Source of the DNA: Sulfuriferula sp. AH1
GTDB taxonomy: Bacteria > Pseudomonadota > Gammaproteobacteria > Burkholderiales > Sulfuriferulaceae
Assembly: GCF_002162035.1 (NCBI RefSeq)
Contig: NZ_CP021138.1
Location: forward strand, 2,356,001 to 2,420,000
Reading direction: 5' to 3'
Length of the DNA: 64,000 nt
The first letter of the stretch is position 1; every line of letters starts with the position of its first letter. Below, one piece after another: positions 48,593-62,801 of this stretch. The notes under the pieces are model-generated. The model was given only the letters and a program-made list of their open reading frames with translations, was not told where the DNA came from and searched no databases. The position numbers were made by a program, and so were the translations under genes.

Positions 48593-48631
48593 AAAGGGCG
48601 GAATTATACCGCCCTTTCAGGTTTATGGCAA
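48593..48631 (-). promoter_or_regulatory. S10 operon promoter inside a hairpin after tuf
   Basis: On the minus strand TTGCCA (plus 48626-48631) and a perfect TATAAT (plus 48603-48608) are 17 bp apart. The TATAAT is the loop of a 9-bp stem (48593-48601 with 48609-48617), which on the tuf transcript ends in UUUCGU and looks like a weak terminator. One short sequence may therefore stop most tuf transcripts and restart transcription for rpsJ. Confidence 0.65.
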
Positions 48632-48638
48632 GTACATC

Positions 48639-49829
<1,191 letters not shown>

Positions 49830-49854
49830 GATGTATATCCTTTAAATTCTGACG

Positions 49855-51945
49855 TTATTTTTTGTTGATAATAGCTTCAGCCACGTTCTTAGGTGCTTCG
49901 GAATAGTGTTTGAATTCCATGCTGTATGTAGCGCGCCCCTGACTCATCGAGCGCAGCGTCGTGGAATAACCAAACATCTCTGCCAAAGGCACTTCACATT
50001 TAATGACTTTCCCACTAGGAGTATCATCCATACCCTGAATCATGCCGCGACGAGACGAAAGATCACCCATCACATCACCCATGTAGTCTTCCGGCGTCTC
50101 CACTTCTACGGCCATCATAGGCTCAAGCAGAACCGGACTCGCTTTGCGCATACCGTCTTTGAAACCCATGGAAGCGGCCATTTTGAACGCATTTTCGTTC
50201 GAGTCCACATCGTGATATGAACCGTCAAACAAGGTAACCTTCACGTCGACAACCGGGAAGCCTGCCAGCACGCCGTTCGGCAATGTCTCACGCAAACCTT
50301 TTTCAACTGCTGGGATAAATTCGCGAGGAACCGTACCGCCCTTAATCGCATCGACGAATTCAAAGCCCTTGCCAGTCTCGTTGGGCTCCATCTTGAGCCA
50401 CACGTGACCGTACTGACCCTTACCACCGGACTGCTTGACGAATTTACCTTCGACCTCAACAGGTTTCCTGATAGCTTCTCGATATGCAACCTGAGGCGCA
50501 CCAACGTTAGCTTCAACACCGAATTCGCGGCGCATCCGGTCAACCAGAATCTCAAGGTGCAATTCGCCCATACCGGAAATAATGGTTTGGCCGGATTCTT
50601 CATCAGTACGCACTCGGAATGAAGGATCTTCTTGTGCAAGACGATTCAGCGCCATACCCATCTTTTCCTGGTCAGCCTTGGTTTTAGGTTCTACCGCGAC
50701 GTGAATAACCGGCTCAGGGAATATCATGCGTTCAAGAATAATCGTCTTATTCAGATCGCACAAAGTGTCGCCGGTGGTCGCTTCTTTCAAGCCCACTGCT
50801 GCAGCGATATCGCCAGCGCGAACCTCCTTGATTTCAGCGCGCTGGTTCGCATGCATCTGCAGAATGCGGCCAATACGTTCTTTTTTGCCTTTAATCGGGT
50901 TATAAATGGTATCACCCGAATTCATCGTGCCTGAATATACGCGGAAGAAAATCAGCTGACCGACAAATGGATCGGTCATGATCTTGAATGCCAATGCAGC
51001 AAATGGCTCGCTATCTTCCGCTTTGCGTTCACCAGCACTGCCGTCTTCCAACTCGCCCTTTACAGCCGGAATGTCCATTGGCGATGGCAAGTAATCGATA
51101 ACCGCATCCAGCATTGCCTGAACACCCTTGTTCTTGAACGCAGAACCACACAACATAGGCATGATTTCACTTGCAATAGTTCGAGCACGCAACGCCGTCT
51201 TGATTTCTGCAGCGGACAAATCCCCCTCTTCGAGGTATTTGTTCATCAACTCTTCGGTAGCCTCCGCCGCGGCTTCAACCATCTTCTCACGCCAAGAGGC
51301 GCATTCAGCCTGCATATCAGCAGGAATGTCGCGCTCTTCAAACTTCATGCCCTGAGTGGAATCGTCCCAGTAAATTGCTTTCATCTTTACCAGATCAACC
51401 ACACCTTCGAACTTATCTTCAGAACCGATAGGCAATTGTATAGGCACAACGTTTGCCTTAAGCCGTGTACGCATCTGATCGTACACTTTAAGGAAATTCG
51501 CGCCGGTACGATCCATCTTGTTCACAAATGCGAGACGCGGTACACCGTATTTGTTTGCCTGACGCCAAACAGTTTCGGACTGCGGCTGAACGCCACCCAC
51601 CGCACAGTAAACCATGCACGCGCCGTCCAGCACTCGCATGGAGCGCTCAACCTCGATAGTAAAGTCAACGTGGCCCGGGGTATCGATAATATTGATATGA
51701 TGCTCTGGATAGTTATTCTCCATCCCCTTCCAGAAACAAGTGGTAGCCGCAGAAGTAATGGTAATACCCCGCTCCTGTTCCTGCTCCATCCAGTCCATGG
51801 TCGCAGCACCGTCATGCACTTCGCCAATTTTATGGGAAACACCGGTGTAATACAGGATGCGTTCTGTAGTCGTAGTTTTACCAGCGTCAATATGTGCGCT
51901 GATACCAATATTACGGTAACGTTCAATAGGAGTTTTGCGTGCCAC
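49855..51945 (-). CDS. fusA: Elongation factor G
   Basis: 696 residues. GTPase motifs [18 protein letters not shown] and NKMDR are intact. Domains II to V are complete, with [20 protein letters not shown] and the C-terminal [20 protein letters not shown]. Catalyses translocation and, with RRF, recycling. Between rpsG and tuf as in the str operon. Confidence 0.99.
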   Translation of the reverse strand: MARKTPIERYRNIGISAHIDAGKTTTTERILYYTGVSHKIGEVHDGAATMDWMEQEQERGITITSAATTCFWKGMENNYPEHHINIIDTPGHVDFTIEVERSMRVLDGACMVYCAVGGVQPQSETVWRQANKYGVPRLAFVNKMDRTGANFLKVYDQMRTRLKANVVPIQLPIGSEDKFEGVVDLVKMKAIYWDDSTQGMKFEERDIPADMQAECASWREKMVEAAAEATEELMNKYLEEGDLSAAEIKTALRARTIASEIMPMLCGSAFKNKGVQAMLDAVIDYLPSPMDIPAVKGELEDGSAGERKAEDSEPFAALAFKIMTDPFVGQLIFFRVYSGTMNSGDTIYNPIKGKKERIGRILQMHANQRAEIKEVRAGDIAAAVGLKEATTGDTLCDLNKTIILERMIFPEPVIHVAVEPKTKADQEKMGMALNRLAQEDPSFRVRTDEESGQTIISGMGELHLEILVDRMRREFGVEANVGAPQVAYREAIRKPVEVEGKFVKQSGGKGQYGHVWLKMEPNETGKGFEFVDAIKGGTVPREFIPAVEKGLRETLPNGVLAGFPVVDVKVTLFDGSYHDVDSNENAFKMAASMGFKDGMRKASPVLLEPMMAVEVETPEDYMGDVMGDLSSRRGMIQGMDDTPSGKVIKCEVPLAEMFGYSTTLRSMSQGRATYSMEFKHYSEAPKNVAEAIINKK

Positions 51946-51999
51946 TTTATTTACTACCCAGTTAGTGCTGGCGCGAATGCGCCAGTCTATTGATTGATA

Positions 52000-52470
52000 T
52001 TAGAAACGGAAATGCGAGAATGCCTTGTTTGCTTCGGCCATGCGATGCACTTCGTCACGTTTTTTCATTGCGCCGCCACGCCCTTCAGCCGCATCCATCA
52101 ATTCGCCCGCCAAACGAATGCCCATGGATTTCTCGCCACGCTTACGCGCAGCTTCTTTCAACCAGCGCATAGCCAGTGCAGAACGTCGAGTTGGACGAAC
52201 CTCCACCGGCACCTGGTAGTTAGCACCACCTACACGACGGCTTTTTACCTCAACTACCGGACGCACATTGCTTAAAGCAAGTGTAAAAATTTCAATCGGA
52301 TCCTTACCTGTTTTTTGGCCAATCTGTTCAAACGCACCATAAATAATGCGCTCGGCAACCGACTTCTTACCGCTTGACATCAATACATTAACGAACTTAG
52401 CGACATCCTGGCTTCCAAACTTTGGATCCGGCAACACATCGCGTTTAGGAACTTCTCTACGTCTTGGCAT
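52000..52470 (-). CDS. rpsG: 30S ribosomal protein S7
   Basis: 156 residues, [40 protein letters not shown] and the C-terminal [20 protein letters not shown]. Head assembly protein; the short C-terminal form. Confidence 0.98.
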   Translation of the reverse strand: MPRRREVPKRDVLPDPKFGSQDVAKFVNVLMSSGKKSVAERIIYGAFEQIGQKTGKDPIEIFTLALSNVRPVVEVKSRRVGGANYQVPVEVRPTRRSALAMRWLKEAARKRGEKSMGIRLAGELMDAAEGRGGAMKKRDEVHRMAEANKAFSHFRF

Positions 52471-52554
52471 AATTACCTCTCTAATGCTGCTTAATGCAGG
52501 GTTACGGCGCGCGTCGCGCTTTTACCGCAACTCAACACCAATTAAAAGCCAAAA

Positions 52555-52932
52555 TTAGGCTTTCTTAGGCCGTTTAGCACCGTACTTGGAACGGCTCTGT
52601 TTACGATCTTTAACACCAGCCGTATCCAGACTACCGCGAACGGTATGATAACGAACACCTGGCAAATCCTTGACACGACCACCGCGAATTAACACGACCG
52701 AGTGCTCTTGCAGGTTGTGACCTTCACCACCGATATAACTACTCACCTCAAAACCATTGGTTAACCGTACACGCGCCACTTTACGCAATGCCGAGTTTGG
52801 TTTTTTAGGTGTAGTGGTGTAAACACGCGTACATACACCACGCTTTTGAGGACAAGCCTCAAGCGCTGGCACTTTACTATTCACGCGCTTTGCGGCGCGC
52901 GGTTTACGCACCAGCTGATTGATTGTAGGCAT
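52555..52932 (-). CDS. rpsL: 30S ribosomal protein S12
   Basis: 125 residues. [20 protein letters not shown] and [20 protein letters not shown] carry the wild-type Lys and Pro residues at streptomycin-resistance positions, and the Asp modified by RimO. Decoding-site protein. First gene of the str operon. Confidence 0.99.
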   Translation of the reverse strand: MPTINQLVRKPRAAKRVNSKVPALEACPQKRGVCTRVYTTTPKKPNSALRKVARVRLTNGFEVSSYIGGEGHNLQEHSVVLIRGGRVKDLPGVRYHTVRGSLDTAGVKDRKQSRSKYGAKRPKKA

Positions 52933-53097
52933 ACTATCTCGTTTCCCAATTTAATTTTGCGCATAGCTCTGAATTAAGAGCCACTTAATACTGCGTGATG
53001 GCGCATTCACCATCACATAAACACTAACAATTACCGACAGAATCCAAAGTCGGTAAAAAAGACGATGGATTTTATAGGCTTACTGATACAGTGTCAA
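52933..53097 (-). promoter_or_regulatory. str operon promoter (overlapping rpoC stop) and structured rpsL leader
   Basis: On the minus strand TTGACA (plus 53092-53097) overlaps the rpoC TGA (53094-53096); a -10 TAAAAT (plus 53069-53074) is 17 bp away. The leader of about 130 nt has three hairpins: TACCGAC/GTCGGTA at 53032-53055, GTGATGG/CCATCAC at 52995-53016 and GCTCT/AGAGC at 52966-52981. No terminator follows rpoC, so read-through from rpoBC is also possible. Confidence 0.65.
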
Positions 53098-56000
53098 GCA
53101 GACTGCTCACTATCTACTGCTTCCGGTGCTTCAAAAATGTCCGATTCAGTTGCCATATCGAGACCCAGTTTTTGCATCCTGCGTGTATTGTGATAAGCCA
53201 ATCCTGTACCTGCCGGGATTAACCGACCAACAATGACGTTTTCTTTCAAGCCGCGCAGTTCGTCTTTCTTGCCCATGATTGCAGCTTCCGTCAACACCCG
53301 CGTCGTCTCCTGGAATGATGCCGCCGATATGAACGAATCCGTCGACAGAGAAGCTTTGGTAATACCGAGAAGCACATAATCAAAGGTTGCGGGCTCTTTC
53401 CCTTCGGCCAGCACTCGTTCATTTTCGATCAGCAACTCTGCACGCTCGACCTGCTCGCCTTGTATGAACTTGGTATCGCCTGCATCGACCACACTAACAC
53501 GGCGAAGCATTTGGCGTACGATAACCTCAATGTGCTTATCGTTAATCTTCACACCCTGCAAACGGTAAACGTCTTGGACTTCATCAGTAATATATCGCGA
53601 CAGCGCCTCAACACCTTTCAGTGCAAGTATATCGTGCGGATCCACTGGACCGTCCACGATCATTTCACCTTTATTCACTACCTGACCATCGTGTGCAGTT
53701 ACGTGTTTCTCTTTTGGAATCAGATACTCGTGCGCCATTCCATCCAGGTCGGTAATCACCAGGCGCTGCTTGCCTTTGGTATCCTTGCCGAACGAAACCG
53801 TTCCCGTGACTGGTGCCAGCACACCGGCATCTTTCGGTGAACGCGCCTCGAACAACTCCGCCACACGCGGCAAACCGCCGGTAATATCGCGAGTCTTGGA
53901 CGACTCTTGGGGAATACGCGCAAGTACTTCACCGACACCCACTTCCTGACCATCCTTGACCGTGATAATGGAACCGATCTGGAAAGTAATATTAACCGGC
54001 ATTTGAGTGGCTGCAACCTTGATTTCCATGCCGTTTTCATCCAGCAGCTTGACCTGAGGCCGCAAGCCTTTGCTTGCGGCACCCACGCGACGCTTCGGAT
54101 CGATAACCACCAGAGTCGACAAACCGGTCACATCATCGATTTGTTTGGCAACGGTAGCACCTTCTTCAACGTTCTCGAAGCGGACACGACCTGCGTACTC
54201 GGTGATGATAGGGCGCGTATGCGGATCCCACATCGCCATCACCTGACCAGCCTTGATCTTGTCGCCATCCTTAACCGTCAAGGTAGCGCCGTAAGGCACT
54301 TTGTGCCGCTCACGCTCACGACCGTTGTCACCGATGATGATAATCTCGCCGCTACGCGCAATCGCAATCGCTTCGCCCTTGGCGCTGGTCACATAACGCA
54401 TCGCAGTACTATAGGTTGCAACGCCGGCTGATTTCGATTCAAGCTGACTTGCAGCAGCCGAACGCGATGCAGCACCACCGATGTGGAAGGTGCGCATGGT
54501 GAGCTGAGTACCCGGCTCACCGATGGATTGCGCTGCGATTACACCGACGGCCTCACCCACATTAACCAGATAGCCGCGACCCAAATCGCGTCCATAGCAT
54601 TTTGCGCACAAGCCGTAGCGGGTGTCACAGGTCAAGGCAGTTCTGACTTTGACTTCATCGATATCCAGCGCTTCGATTTTCTCGACCATATTCTCGTCAA
54701 GCATGACGCCTGCTTCAATAACGGTTTCGCCGGTTTCAGGGTGAATCAGATCCAGCGCAGTAACACGCCCCAACACGCGCTCGCGCAACGGCTCGATAAC
54801 TTCACCACCTTCGACCAGGGCTTTTAGCACCAGGCCTTCACGCGTTCCGCAATCATCTTCAATCACTACCAGATCCTGGGTCACGTCGACCAGACGCCGG
54901 GTCAGATAACCGGAGTTAGCCGTTTTCAATGCCGTATCAGCCAGGCCTTTACGCGCACCGTGAGTCGAAATGAAGTACTGCAGAACGTTCAAACCTTCGC
55001 GGAAATTCGCAGTGATCGGTGTTTCAATGATGGAACCGTCAGGTTTTGCCATCAGACCACGCATACCTGCCAGCTGACGAATCTGGGCAGCGGAACCCCG
55101 TGCGCCGGAATCCGCCATCATATAGATAGCGTTAAAGGATTCCTGCGTGGTTGCGACTCCGTCGCGCGTGACAACAGGTTCGCTACCAAGCTGTGTCATC
55201 ATCGCTTTCGCTACCTGATCGCCTGCGCGACCCCAGATGTCAACAACCTTGTTATAACGCTCGCCTTGTGTAACCAGACCTGATGTGTACTGCGCCTCGA
55301 TTTCCTGCACTTCTTTCTCGGAAGCGCTGATGATGTCGTGTTTTTGTGTAGGCACCAGCATGTCGTCCACGCAAATCGACATACCGCCGCGGGTAGCGTA
55401 CGTGAAACCGGTGTACATCAGCTTGTCTGCCAGAATAACCGTTTCGCGCAAACCGCAACGACGGAAGCTCACGTTAATCAGCTTGGAAATTTCTTTCTTC
55501 TTCAATATCTTGTTGACGTGGGTAAACGACAAGCCGATAGGCAGAATCTCGGACAGCAGTGCACGACCGACAGTGGTTTCGTAGCGGGTCAATTTCTCCG
55601 CACGTTCGCCCTGCTCGTCGTAATAAGCTTCCTTGATCCGCACAGTCACTTTTGCATTCAGCTCAGCTTGGCGCGATTCATAAGCACGTGACACTTCGTC
55701 CACGTCGGCAAACATCATGCCTTCGCCCACTGCGTTCACTTTTTCGCGGGTCATGTAATACAAGCCAAGCACAATATCCTGCGACGGCACAATAATCGGC
55801 TCGCCGTTTGCCGGCGACAGCACGTTGTTGGATGCCAGCATCAACGTCCGCGCTTCCATTTGCGCTTCCAGTGATAACGGTACGTGCACTGCCATCTGGT
55901 CGCCGTCGAAGTCGGCGTTAAATGCCGCACAAACAAGAGGATGCAACTGGATCGCCTTGCCTTCGATCAGGATAGGCTCAAACGCCTGGATACCCAGGCG

Positions 56001-57290
56001 ATGCAGGGTCGGCGCACGGTTCAGCATAACCGGATGTTCACGGATGACGTCTTCCAGAATATCCCAGACCACCGGCTCTTCCGTTTCCACCATACGCTTC
56101 GCTGCTTTGATCGTCGTTGCCAGACCCATGACTTCAAGCTTGTGGAAAATGAACGGCTTGAACAGCTCAAGCGCCATCTTCTTAGGCAAGCCGCACTGAT
56201 GCAAGCGCAACTGCGGGCCCACAACGATAACGGAACGCCCCGAATAATCGACACGCTTGCCCAGCAAGTTCTGACGGAAACGACCGCCCTTGCCTTTGAT
56301 CATATCAGCCAGGGATTTAAGCGGACGCTTGTTCGCGCCGGTCATAGCCTTGCCGCGACGACCGTTGTCCAATAACGAATCAACCGCTTCCTGCAGCATG
56401 CGCTTTTCATTACGCACGATGATTTCTGGCGCTTTCAGTTCTAGCAAACGCTTCAGACGGTTGTTACGGTTAATCACACGGCGATACAAATCATTCAGAT
56501 CCGATGTCGCAAAACGACCGCCGTCCAAAGGTACCAGAGGACGCAATTCCGGCGGCAATACTGGCAACACTTCCAGCACCATCCATTCAGGTTTGATACC
56601 GGATTTCTGGAATGCTTCGATCACCTTCAGGCGCTTGGCCAGCTTCTTGATCTTGGTATCGGAACCCGTCTTTGCCATATCGGCACGAATGGTTTCCACC
56701 TCGGTCACGATATCGATACTCTTCAGCAGCTCGCGCACGCCTTCCGCACCCATACTGGCCTTGAATTCATCACCGTATTCTTCGACCTTGGCGAGGTAAT
56801 CATCCTCAGTCAGCAATTGTGAACGATTCAATGGCGTCATACCTGGGTCGGTCACCACATATGCCTCGAAATACAGTACGCGTTCAATATCGCGCAATGT
56901 CATATCCAGCACCATACCCAAACGCGAAGGCAACGACTTGAGGAACCAGATGTGCGCGACCGGGCTGGCCAGCTCAATATGGCCCATGCGTTCACGGCGC
57001 ACCTTCGACAAGGTTACTTCTACACCACATTTTTCGCAGATTACGCCACGGTGCTTCAGGCGCTTGTACTTGCCGCACAAGCATTCGTAGTCTTTCACCG
57101 GACCAAATATCTTGGCACAGAACAAACCATCGCGCTCCGGTTTAAAGGTGCGATAGTTGATGGTCTCCGGCTTTTTGACTTCGCCATAAGACCAGGTACG
57201 GATTTTCTCCGGCGACGCAAGACCAATCTTGATCGCGTCAAATTCTTCTTCTTGAGTGACTTGTTTAAATAAGTCGAGCAATGCTTTCAT
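53094..57290 (-). CDS. rpoC: RNA polymerase beta' subunit
   Basis: 1398 residues from [20 protein letters not shown]; the frame is open upstream, but GGAGAG lies just before this ATG. N-terminal zinc finger [19 protein letters not shown], catalytic [12 protein letters not shown] with three Mg-binding Asp, bridge and trigger regions, and the second zinc site ([17 protein letters not shown]). It forms the core enzyme with beta and alpha. Confidence 0.99.
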   Translation of the reverse strand: MKALLDLFKQVTQEEEFDAIKIGLASPEKIRTWSYGEVKKPETINYRTFKPERDGLFCAKIFGPVKDYECLCGKYKRLKHRGVICEKCGVEVTLSKVRRERMGHIELASPVAHIWFLKSLPSRLGMVLDMTLRDIERVLYFEAYVVTDPGMTPLNRSQLLTEDDYLAKVEEYGDEFKASMGAEGVRELLKSIDIVTEVETIRADMAKTGSDTKIKKLAKRLKVIEAFQKSGIKPEWMVLEVLPVLPPELRPLVPLDGGRFATSDLNDLYRRVINRNNRLKRLLELKAPEIIVRNEKRMLQEAVDSLLDNGRRGKAMTGANKRPLKSLADMIKGKGGRFRQNLLGKRVDYSGRSVIVVGPQLRLHQCGLPKKMALELFKPFIFHKLEVMGLATTIKAAKRMVETEEPVVWDILEDVIREHPVMLNRAPTLHRLGIQAFEPILIEGKAIQLHPLVCAAFNADFDGDQMAVHVPLSLEAQMEARTLMLASNNVLSPANGEPIIVPSQDIVLGLYYMTREKVNAVGEGMMFADVDEVSRAYESRQAELNAKVTVRIKEAYYDEQGERAEKLTRYETTVGRALLSEILPIGLSFTHVNKILKKKEISKLINVSFRRCGLRETVILADKLMYTGFTYATRGGMSICVDDMLVPTQKHDIISASEKEVQEIEAQYTSGLVTQGERYNKVVDIWGRAGDQVAKAMMTQLGSEPVVTRDGVATTQESFNAIYMMADSGARGSAAQIRQLAGMRGLMAKPDGSIIETPITANFREGLNVLQYFISTHGARKGLADTALKTANSGYLTRRLVDVTQDLVVIEDDCGTREGLVLKALVEGGEVIEPLRERVLGRVTALDLIHPETGETVIEAGVMLDENMVEKIEALDIDEVKVRTALTCDTRYGLCAKCYGRDLGRGYLVNVGEAVGVIAAQSIGEPGTQLTMRTFHIGGAASRSAAASQLESKSAGVATYSTAMRYVTSAKGEAIAIARSGEIIIIGDNGRERERHKVPYGATLTVKDGDKIKAGQVMAMWDPHTRPIITEYAGRVRFENVEEGATVAKQIDDVTGLSTLVVIDPKRRVGAASKGLRPQVKLLDENGMEIKVAATQMPVNITFQIGSIITVKDGQEVGVGEVLARIPQESSKTRDITGGLPRVAELFEARSPKDAGVLAPVTGTVSFGKDTKGKQRLVITDLDGMAHEYLIPKEKHVTAHDGQVVNKGEMIVDGPVDPHDILALKGVEALSRYITDEVQDVYRLQGVKINDKHIEVIVRQMLRRVSVVDAGDTKFIQGEQVERAELLIENERVLAEGKEPATFDYVLLGITKASLSTDSFISAASFQETTRVLTEAAIMGKKDELRGLKENVIVGRLIPAGTGLAYHNTRRMQKLGLDMATESDIFEAPEAVDSEQSA

Positions 57291-57347
57291 AGTTCTCTCC
57301 AATGAGGCGCGAGCAACAGAGGGGCGCGCCAATCACCCCTCATCGCA

Positions 57348-60300
57348 TCAATAACGCTCGAGATCAATATCAATTGCCAAGGAACGGATTTCTTTCACCA
57401 ACACGTTGAAAGACTCTGGCATACCTGCATCAATCTTATGCTCACCCTTAACGATGTTCTCATAGACCTTGGTACGACCATTCACGTCATCAGACTTAAC
57501 TGTCAACATTTCCTGCAGGATGTACGACGCGCCATAGGCTTCCAGCGCCCAGACTTCCATCTCACCGAAACGCTGACCACCGAACTGCGCTTTACCGCCC
57601 AATGGCTGCTGCGTGACCAGACTGTAAGGTCCGGTAGACCGCGCATGCATCTTGTCGTCCACCAGGTGATGCAGTTTCAGTACGTGCATGTAGCCGACCG
57701 TGACTTTACGGTCAAACGCTTCGCCCGTACGGCCGTCAAACAGGGTGATCTGTCCGCTGCGCGGCAAACCGGCCAACTCCAGCATAGATTTGATCTCTTC
57801 CTCTGCCGCGCCGTCGAATACCGGTGTTGCGAATGGTACGCCTTGCCGCAGGTTCCGCGCCAATTCGATCACTTCATCATCGCTGAAACTGGCGATATCT
57901 TCCTGCTTGCCGGTCGAGTTATAGATCTTGGTCAGGAATTCGCGCACTTCCGACACATGTTTCTGTGCCTGCAACATTTCGTCTATCTTTTTGCCCAGAC
58001 CCTTTGCGGCCCAACCCAGATGGGTTTCCAATATCTGACCGACGTTCATACGCGAAGGTACGCCCAGCGGATTCAACACGATATCCATAGGGGTACCATC
58101 TGCAGTGAAAGGCATATCTTCGATTGGCACGATCTTGGATACCACACCCTTGTTACCGTGACGACCGGCCATTTTGTCACCCGGCTGCAAGCGACGCTTG
58201 ACCGCAACATAGACCTTGACCATTTTTTGCACGCCTGGCTGCAATTCGTCGCCCGCAGTCAATTTTTTCTTTTTCTCTTCGAACATGGCGTCAAATTCCA
58301 GACGCTTCTGATCGAGACTGTCCTTTAGCGACTCCATCTGACGACTGGATTCGTCATCGGCCAGGCGGATGTCAAACCAGTCGTGACGGTTATTGCTATC
58401 CAGATAGTCCTGCGTAACCACACTGTCTTTGGCCAGCTTTTTCGGACCGCCTTTGGCAACTTTATTCAGCACCAGACGCTGCAAGCGAGCAAACGTATCG
58501 TTCTCAACGATACGCATACGATCGGCCATATCCTTCTTGTATTCGGCCAATTGATCTTCAATGATCTGCTTGGCGCGTGCATCGCGTTCGATACCCTCAC
58601 GGGTGAACACCTGAACATCAATCACCGTGCCGGCCATACCTGAGGGTACGCGCAACGAGGTATCCTTAACATCCGAGGCTTTTTCACCGAAGATGGCACG
58701 CAGCAGTTTTTCTTCCGGCGTCAGCTGGGTTTCGCCTTTCGGCGTCACTTTACCCACTAGCACATCGCCCGCTTCGACTTCCGCGCCTATGTAGCAGATA
58801 CCCGAATCATCCAGGCGACCTAACATGCGCTCGGACAGATTGGAAATATCGCGGGTAATCTCTTCCGCACCGAGCTTGGTATCGCGGGCGACAACTGTCA
58901 GTTCTTCGATATGAATCGAAGTATAGCGGTCATCGGCAACGACTTTCTCCGAAATCAGAATCGAATCCTCGAAGTTGAAACCGTTCCACGGCATGAACGC
59001 AACCAGCAGGTTCTGGCCAAGTGCCAATTCACCCATGTCGGTAGATGCGCCGTCAGCGATCACATCGCCGCGTGCAAGCCTGTCGCCGACTTTTACCAGG
59101 GGACGCTGGTTAATATTGGTGTTCTGGTTGGAACGCGTATATTTAATCAGCGTGTAGATGTCAACGCCAACTTCACCTACCTTGGTTTCATCGTCATTGA
59201 CGCGAACCACGACACGGCCTGCATCGACATAATCCACCACACCGCCGCGACGCGCTTGCACGGTAGTGCCCGAGTCCACTGCCGCAGTACGCTCAATACC
59301 GGTACCTACCAATGATTTTTCAGCGCGCAAGCATGGAACAGCCTGACGTTGCATATTCGAACCCATCAGTGCGCGGTTCGCATCGTCGTGCTCCAGGAAC
59401 GGGATTAATGATGCCGCTACCGAAACGATCTGGGAAGGCGCCACGTCCATGTATTCAATGCGTTCCGGGCTGGCCAGTTCGAATTCGTTCTTGAAGCGGC
59501 AAGACACGATCTCGCTGGTGAAACGACCTTCGCCATCCAGCTCGGCGTTAGCCTGTGCAATGACATATTTGCTTTCTTCGATTGCCGACAGGTATTCGAT
59601 CTTGTCGGTAACCTTGCCCGCTTCCACTTTGCGGTATGGCGTTTCCAGAAAGCCGTATTTATTGGTTTGCGCAAACAAGGCCAGAGAGTTGATCAGACCG
59701 ATGTTCGGACCTTCCGGTGTTTCAATCGGGCAAACCCGTCCATAGTGGGTAGGATGTACGTCACGCACCTCAAAACCGGCACGTTCGCGCGTCAAGCCGC
59801 CAGGACCCAAGGCCGATACACGACGCTTGTGCGTGATCTCGGACAATGGATTGGTCTGATCCATAAACTGCGACAGCTGGCTGGAACCAAAGAATTCCTT
59901 GATCGCTGCCGAAACCGGTTTCGCATTGATCAAATCGTGCGGCATCAGATTTTCTGATTCCGCTTGCGACAGACGCTCCTTGACCGCACGCTCGACACGC
60001 ACCAATCCGGCACGAAATTGATTCTCGGCCAATTCACCCACGCTGCGAACACGCCGGTTACCCAGGTGATCGATATCGTCAATCTCGCCGCGGCCGTTAC
60101 GCAACTCAACCAGAATCTTGATAACGGAAACAATGTCCTCAGTCGACAGTACAGCCGAACCTTCCAGCTCATCGCGTCCGATACGACGATTGAATTTCAT
60201 GCGGCCCACAGCCGACAAATCGTAACGCTCTTCACTGAAGAACAAGCCAGCAAACAGTGCTTCAACCGATTCCTCCGTAGGCGGCTCGCCCGGACGCATC

Positions 60301-61421
60301 ATTCGATAGATTGCAACGCGTGCAGCATATTGATCCGGCGTATCGTCCGTGCGCAAGGTAGCGGATATGTAGGCACCCTGATCCAGGTCGTTGACATACA
60401 GCGTATTGAGCTGCTCAACCTTGGCATCCACCAGCTTGGCCAGCAATGTTTCGGTTATTTCATCGTTTGCATTGGCAATGACTTCGCCGGTAGCAGTATC
60501 GATGACAGTCTTCGCCAATACTCGGCCCATCAGAAAATCTTCTGGCACAGCAATCTGCGTCAACCCCGATTCCTGCATCAGGCGAATATGCTTGACAGTA
60601 ATGCGCTTGTCTTTTGGCACAATAACTGCGCCTGTCTTGTCGACAATATCAAAACGGGCGATCTCGCCACGCATACGATCAGGCACCAATTCGAAACGAA
60701 TTACTTTCTCATTCAGCTGGAACGAATCGGTGGTAAAAAATTCGGACAGAATCTGCTCATTACTGTAACCCAGCGATTTCAGCAGGGTACTGACCGGCAT
60801 TTTTCGACGACGGTCGATACGGAAATAGAGGTAGTCTTTTGCATCGAATTCAAAATCCAGCCAGGAGCCCCGATAAGGAATGATACGGGCAGAGAACAAC
60901 AGTTTTCCGGAGCTGTGCGTTTTACCGCGGTCATGCTCAAAAAAGACGCCAGGCGAGCGATGCAATTGGGAAACGATAACACGTTCCGTGCCATTGATAA
61001 TAAATGAACCGGTAGGTGTCATCAGGGGCATCTCACCCATATACACTTCCTGCTCTTTGACTTCTTTCACAGTCGGCTTGGATGCCTCACGATCCATAAT
61101 CGTCAAGCGAACTTTTGCACGCAAAGGCGAAGCATAGGTCAGACCACGTTGCTGACATTCCACCATGTCGAATGCTGGTTCTCCCAGCACATAGCTAACG
61201 AAATCAAGCTTGGCATTACCAGAGTGGCTGGCAATGGGAAATATTGACGAAAATGCTGCCTGCAAACCTTCATTTGCACGATTCTCAGGCGCGACATCTT
61301 CCTGTAAAAAAGCACGAAACGAATCGATTTGTGTTGCCAACAAGAAAGGCACCTGGAGAATGTTTGCACGTTTTGCAAAACTTTTACGGATGCGTTTTTT
61401 CTCGGTGAAAGAATAGCTCAT
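57348..61421 (-). CDS. rpoB: RNA polymerase beta subunit
   Basis: 1357 residues from [20 protein letters not shown], preceded by AGGAG; upstream codons in frame are not used by the family. The rifampicin pocket [20 protein letters not shown] then [12 protein letters not shown] is wild type. [15 protein letters not shown] and the C-terminal [19 protein letters not shown] are intact. Downstream of rplL and 57 bp before rpoC. Confidence 0.99.
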   Translation of the reverse strand: MSYSFTEKKRIRKSFAKRANILQVPFLLATQIDSFRAFLQEDVAPENRANEGLQAAFSSIFPIASHSGNAKLDFVSYVLGEPAFDMVECQQRGLTYASPLRAKVRLTIMDREASKPTVKEVKEQEVYMGEMPLMTPTGSFIINGTERVIVSQLHRSPGVFFEHDRGKTHSSGKLLFSARIIPYRGSWLDFEFDAKDYLYFRIDRRRKMPVSTLLKSLGYSNEQILSEFFTTDSFQLNEKVIRFELVPDRMRGEIARFDIVDKTGAVIVPKDKRITVKHIRLMQESGLTQIAVPEDFLMGRVLAKTVIDTATGEVIANANDEITETLLAKLVDAKVEQLNTLYVNDLDQGAYISATLRTDDTPDQYAARVAIYRMMRPGEPPTEESVEALFAGLFFSEERYDLSAVGRMKFNRRIGRDELEGSAVLSTEDIVSVIKILVELRNGRGEIDDIDHLGNRRVRSVGELAENQFRAGLVRVERAVKERLSQAESENLMPHDLINAKPVSAAIKEFFGSSQLSQFMDQTNPLSEITHKRRVSALGPGGLTRERAGFEVRDVHPTHYGRVCPIETPEGPNIGLINSLALFAQTNKYGFLETPYRKVEAGKVTDKIEYLSAIEESKYVIAQANAELDGEGRFTSEIVSCRFKNEFELASPERIEYMDVAPSQIVSVAASLIPFLEHDDANRALMGSNMQRQAVPCLRAEKSLVGTGIERTAAVDSGTTVQARRGGVVDYVDAGRVVVRVNDDETKVGEVGVDIYTLIKYTRSNQNTNINQRPLVKVGDRLARGDVIADGASTDMGELALGQNLLVAFMPWNGFNFEDSILISEKVVADDRYTSIHIEELTVVARDTKLGAEEITRDISNLSERMLGRLDDSGICYIGAEVEAGDVLVGKVTPKGETQLTPEEKLLRAIFGEKASDVKDTSLRVPSGMAGTVIDVQVFTREGIERDARAKQIIEDQLAEYKKDMADRMRIVENDTFARLQRLVLNKVAKGGPKKLAKDSVVTQDYLDSNNRHDWFDIRLADDESSRQMESLKDSLDQKRLEFDAMFEEKKKKLTAGDELQPGVQKMVKVYVAVKRRLQPGDKMAGRHGNKGVVSKIVPIEDMPFTADGTPMDIVLNPLGVPSRMNVGQILETHLGWAAKGLGKKIDEMLQAQKHVSEVREFLTKIYNSTGKQEDIASFSDDEVIELARNLRQGVPFATPVFDGAAEEEIKSMLELAGLPRSGQITLFDGRTGEAFDRKVTVGYMHVLKLHHLVDDKMHARSTGPYSLVTQQPLGGKAQFGGQRFGEMEVWALEAYGASYILQEMLTVKSDDVNGRTKVYENIVKGEHKIDAGMPESFNVLVKEIRSLAIDIDLERY

Positions 61422-61541
61422 GGAATCTCCTAGAGGGACCTGCGCAGAAGACAAAAGACAACGGACAGCTGAATGTTGCACCGCTGTCTTATGTTTTCTG
61501 CATTACCCGAGCCAGGCCCAGGTAATGACAGAAAGGCAAAC
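61422..61541 (-). promoter_or_regulatory. rplL-rpoB spacer with two hairpins (probable attenuator/processing site)
   Basis: The 120-bp spacer contains CATTACC/GGTAATG (61501-61507 with 61521-61527) and GACAGC/GCTGTC (61464-61469 with 61483-61488). Neither is followed by a good U-run. In E. coli this spacer holds an attenuator and an RNase III site that lower rpoBC relative to rplL; position and structure agree with that, but the mechanism is inferred. Confidence 0.45.
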
Positions 61542-61922
61542 TTACTTAATTTCGCAAGTTGCGCCAGCTTCAACCAATTGCTTTTGAATTGATTCAGCTT
61601 CGGCTTTAGCAACACCTTCTTTAACTGCTTTCGGTGCGCCGTCAACCAGATCTTTAGCTTCTTTCAAGCCCAGACCGGTAATGGTGCGAACAACCTTAAT
61701 GGTGTTGACTTTGTTATCGCCAGCGCCCGTCAGGATCACGTCAAATTCGGTTTTTTCTTCAACAGCAGCACCAGCTCCGCCAGCAGCTGGAGCAGCAGCG
61801 ACAGCGACAGCAGCGGCTGCAGAAACGCCAAATTTCTCTTCCATTTCCTTGATCAGTTCAGACAGATCAAGCACGGTCATGTTAGCAATAGCATCTAAAA
61901 TATCAGCTTTGGATAAAGCCAT
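61542..61922 (-). CDS. rplL: 50S ribosomal protein L7/L12
   Basis: 126 residues. N-terminal dimerisation part ([20 protein letters not shown]), an Ala/Pro/Gly-rich hinge at about 38-54, and the factor-binding C-terminal domain ([20 protein letters not shown]-type, here [20 protein letters not shown]). AGGAG precedes the ATG. Forms the stalk that recruits elongation factors. Confidence 0.98.
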   Translation of the reverse strand: MALSKADILDAIANMTVLDLSELIKEMEEKFGVSAAAAVAVAAAPAAGGAGAAVEEKTEFDVILTGAGDNKVNTIKVVRTITGLGLKEAKDLVDGAPKAVKEGVAKAEAESIQKQLVEAGATCEIK

Positions 61923-61980
61923 AGTAATTCTCCTGATTGAAAAGTAAAAATATCACAACACAATTAACGTGCTGTCGGGT

Positions 61981-62502
61981 TTATGCTGCCTGCTTATCGC
62001 GGACTGCAGCCAAACCACGCACAAACTTGGTCGGAACTTCATTAAGCGTACGCACAAATTTTGCAACGGGGGCTTGCATGGTGCCCATCAGTTTCGCCAG
62101 CAACTCATCGCGGCTAGGCATATTGGCCAAGTTCGCGACGTCTTTTGCATTCATCACGAAATTAGGCATTGCGCCCGCCTTGATCACCAACTTGTCGTTG
62201 GTTTTGGCGAAATCAGCAAGCACTTTGGCCGCTGCGACTGGATCCTTGGAAATACCATAAAGCAAGGGACCAACCAATTGCTCAGTCAGGCCTTCAAAGG
62301 CAGTTCCGGCTACAGCGCGACGAACCAATGTGTTTTTCAACACACGCAGATACACCCCGTTAGCACGCGCCTTTGCGCGCAAGCCAGTCATGCCCACAAC
62401 TTCCATGCCACGGTATTCGGCGACAACGATAGTTTGTGCGCCAACCAGCTCTTCAGCCAACTCAGCTACAACTGCTTTCTTTTCCTCTAGATTCAGACTC
62501 AA
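61981..62502 (-). CDS. rplJ: 50S ribosomal protein L10 (TTG start)
   Basis: 173 residues. The start is taken as TTG at 62500-62502, giving [20 protein letters not shown], which aligns with the family start (E. coli MALNLQDKQAIVAEV). AAGGAGG lies 7 nt upstream. An ATG 24 bp earlier would place this ribosome site inside the gene. L10 anchors L7/L12 and represses its own operon. Confidence 0.95.
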   Translation of the reverse strand: MSLNLEEKKAVVAELAEELVGAQTIVVAEYRGMEVVGMTGLRAKARANGVYLRVLKNTLVRRAVAGTAFEGLTEQLVGPLLYGISKDPVAAAKVLADFAKTNDKLVIKAGAMPNFVMNAKDVANLANMPSRDELLAKLMGTMQAPVAKFVRTLNEVPTKFVRGLAAVRDKQAA

Positions 62503-62801
62503 GGTCTTACCTCCTTCTATTAACACCGAATGTCACCAGGGGAGAAACCCCGGTAACGCCCGAGAGTCGGCGACCTTTCATCAGGAGTACCATTGCTATG
62601 CAAAAGCTTATCCTGTTTCAGGGAACGCCATCTGCGTTGGGAGTGAAATTCCCGGCAATTGCCGGGAACAACAGATTAAATTTGGCAACCAGAATGAATC
62701 ACCAAACCCCAACGGTCTTTGACAACCTGCCGATACCGAAATATCAACAGCCCAAAGTGCTTTTTGCCTATAGGCCAAATCGTCTTTCGAGCGACATTGA
62801 C
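62503..62801 (-). promoter_or_regulatory. rplJL leader with L10-type hairpin and a 20-bp palindrome
   Basis: Nearly 300 bp between rplA and rplJ hold no gene. A perfect palindrome TTCCCGGCAATTGCCGGGAA (62649-62668) gives an 8-bp hairpin. Nearer rplJ, 62532-62557 forms a stem with GGGG/CCCC around a 5-nt loop, a bulged base and an outer 6-bp helix, which resembles the kink-turn region of L10 operators. A promoter for rplJ is expected here but I could not choose one. Confidence 0.55.

Noticed and set aside
53032-53055. Intrinsic terminator after rpoC
   Set aside because: The T-run lies before the stem on the coding (minus) strand, not after it.
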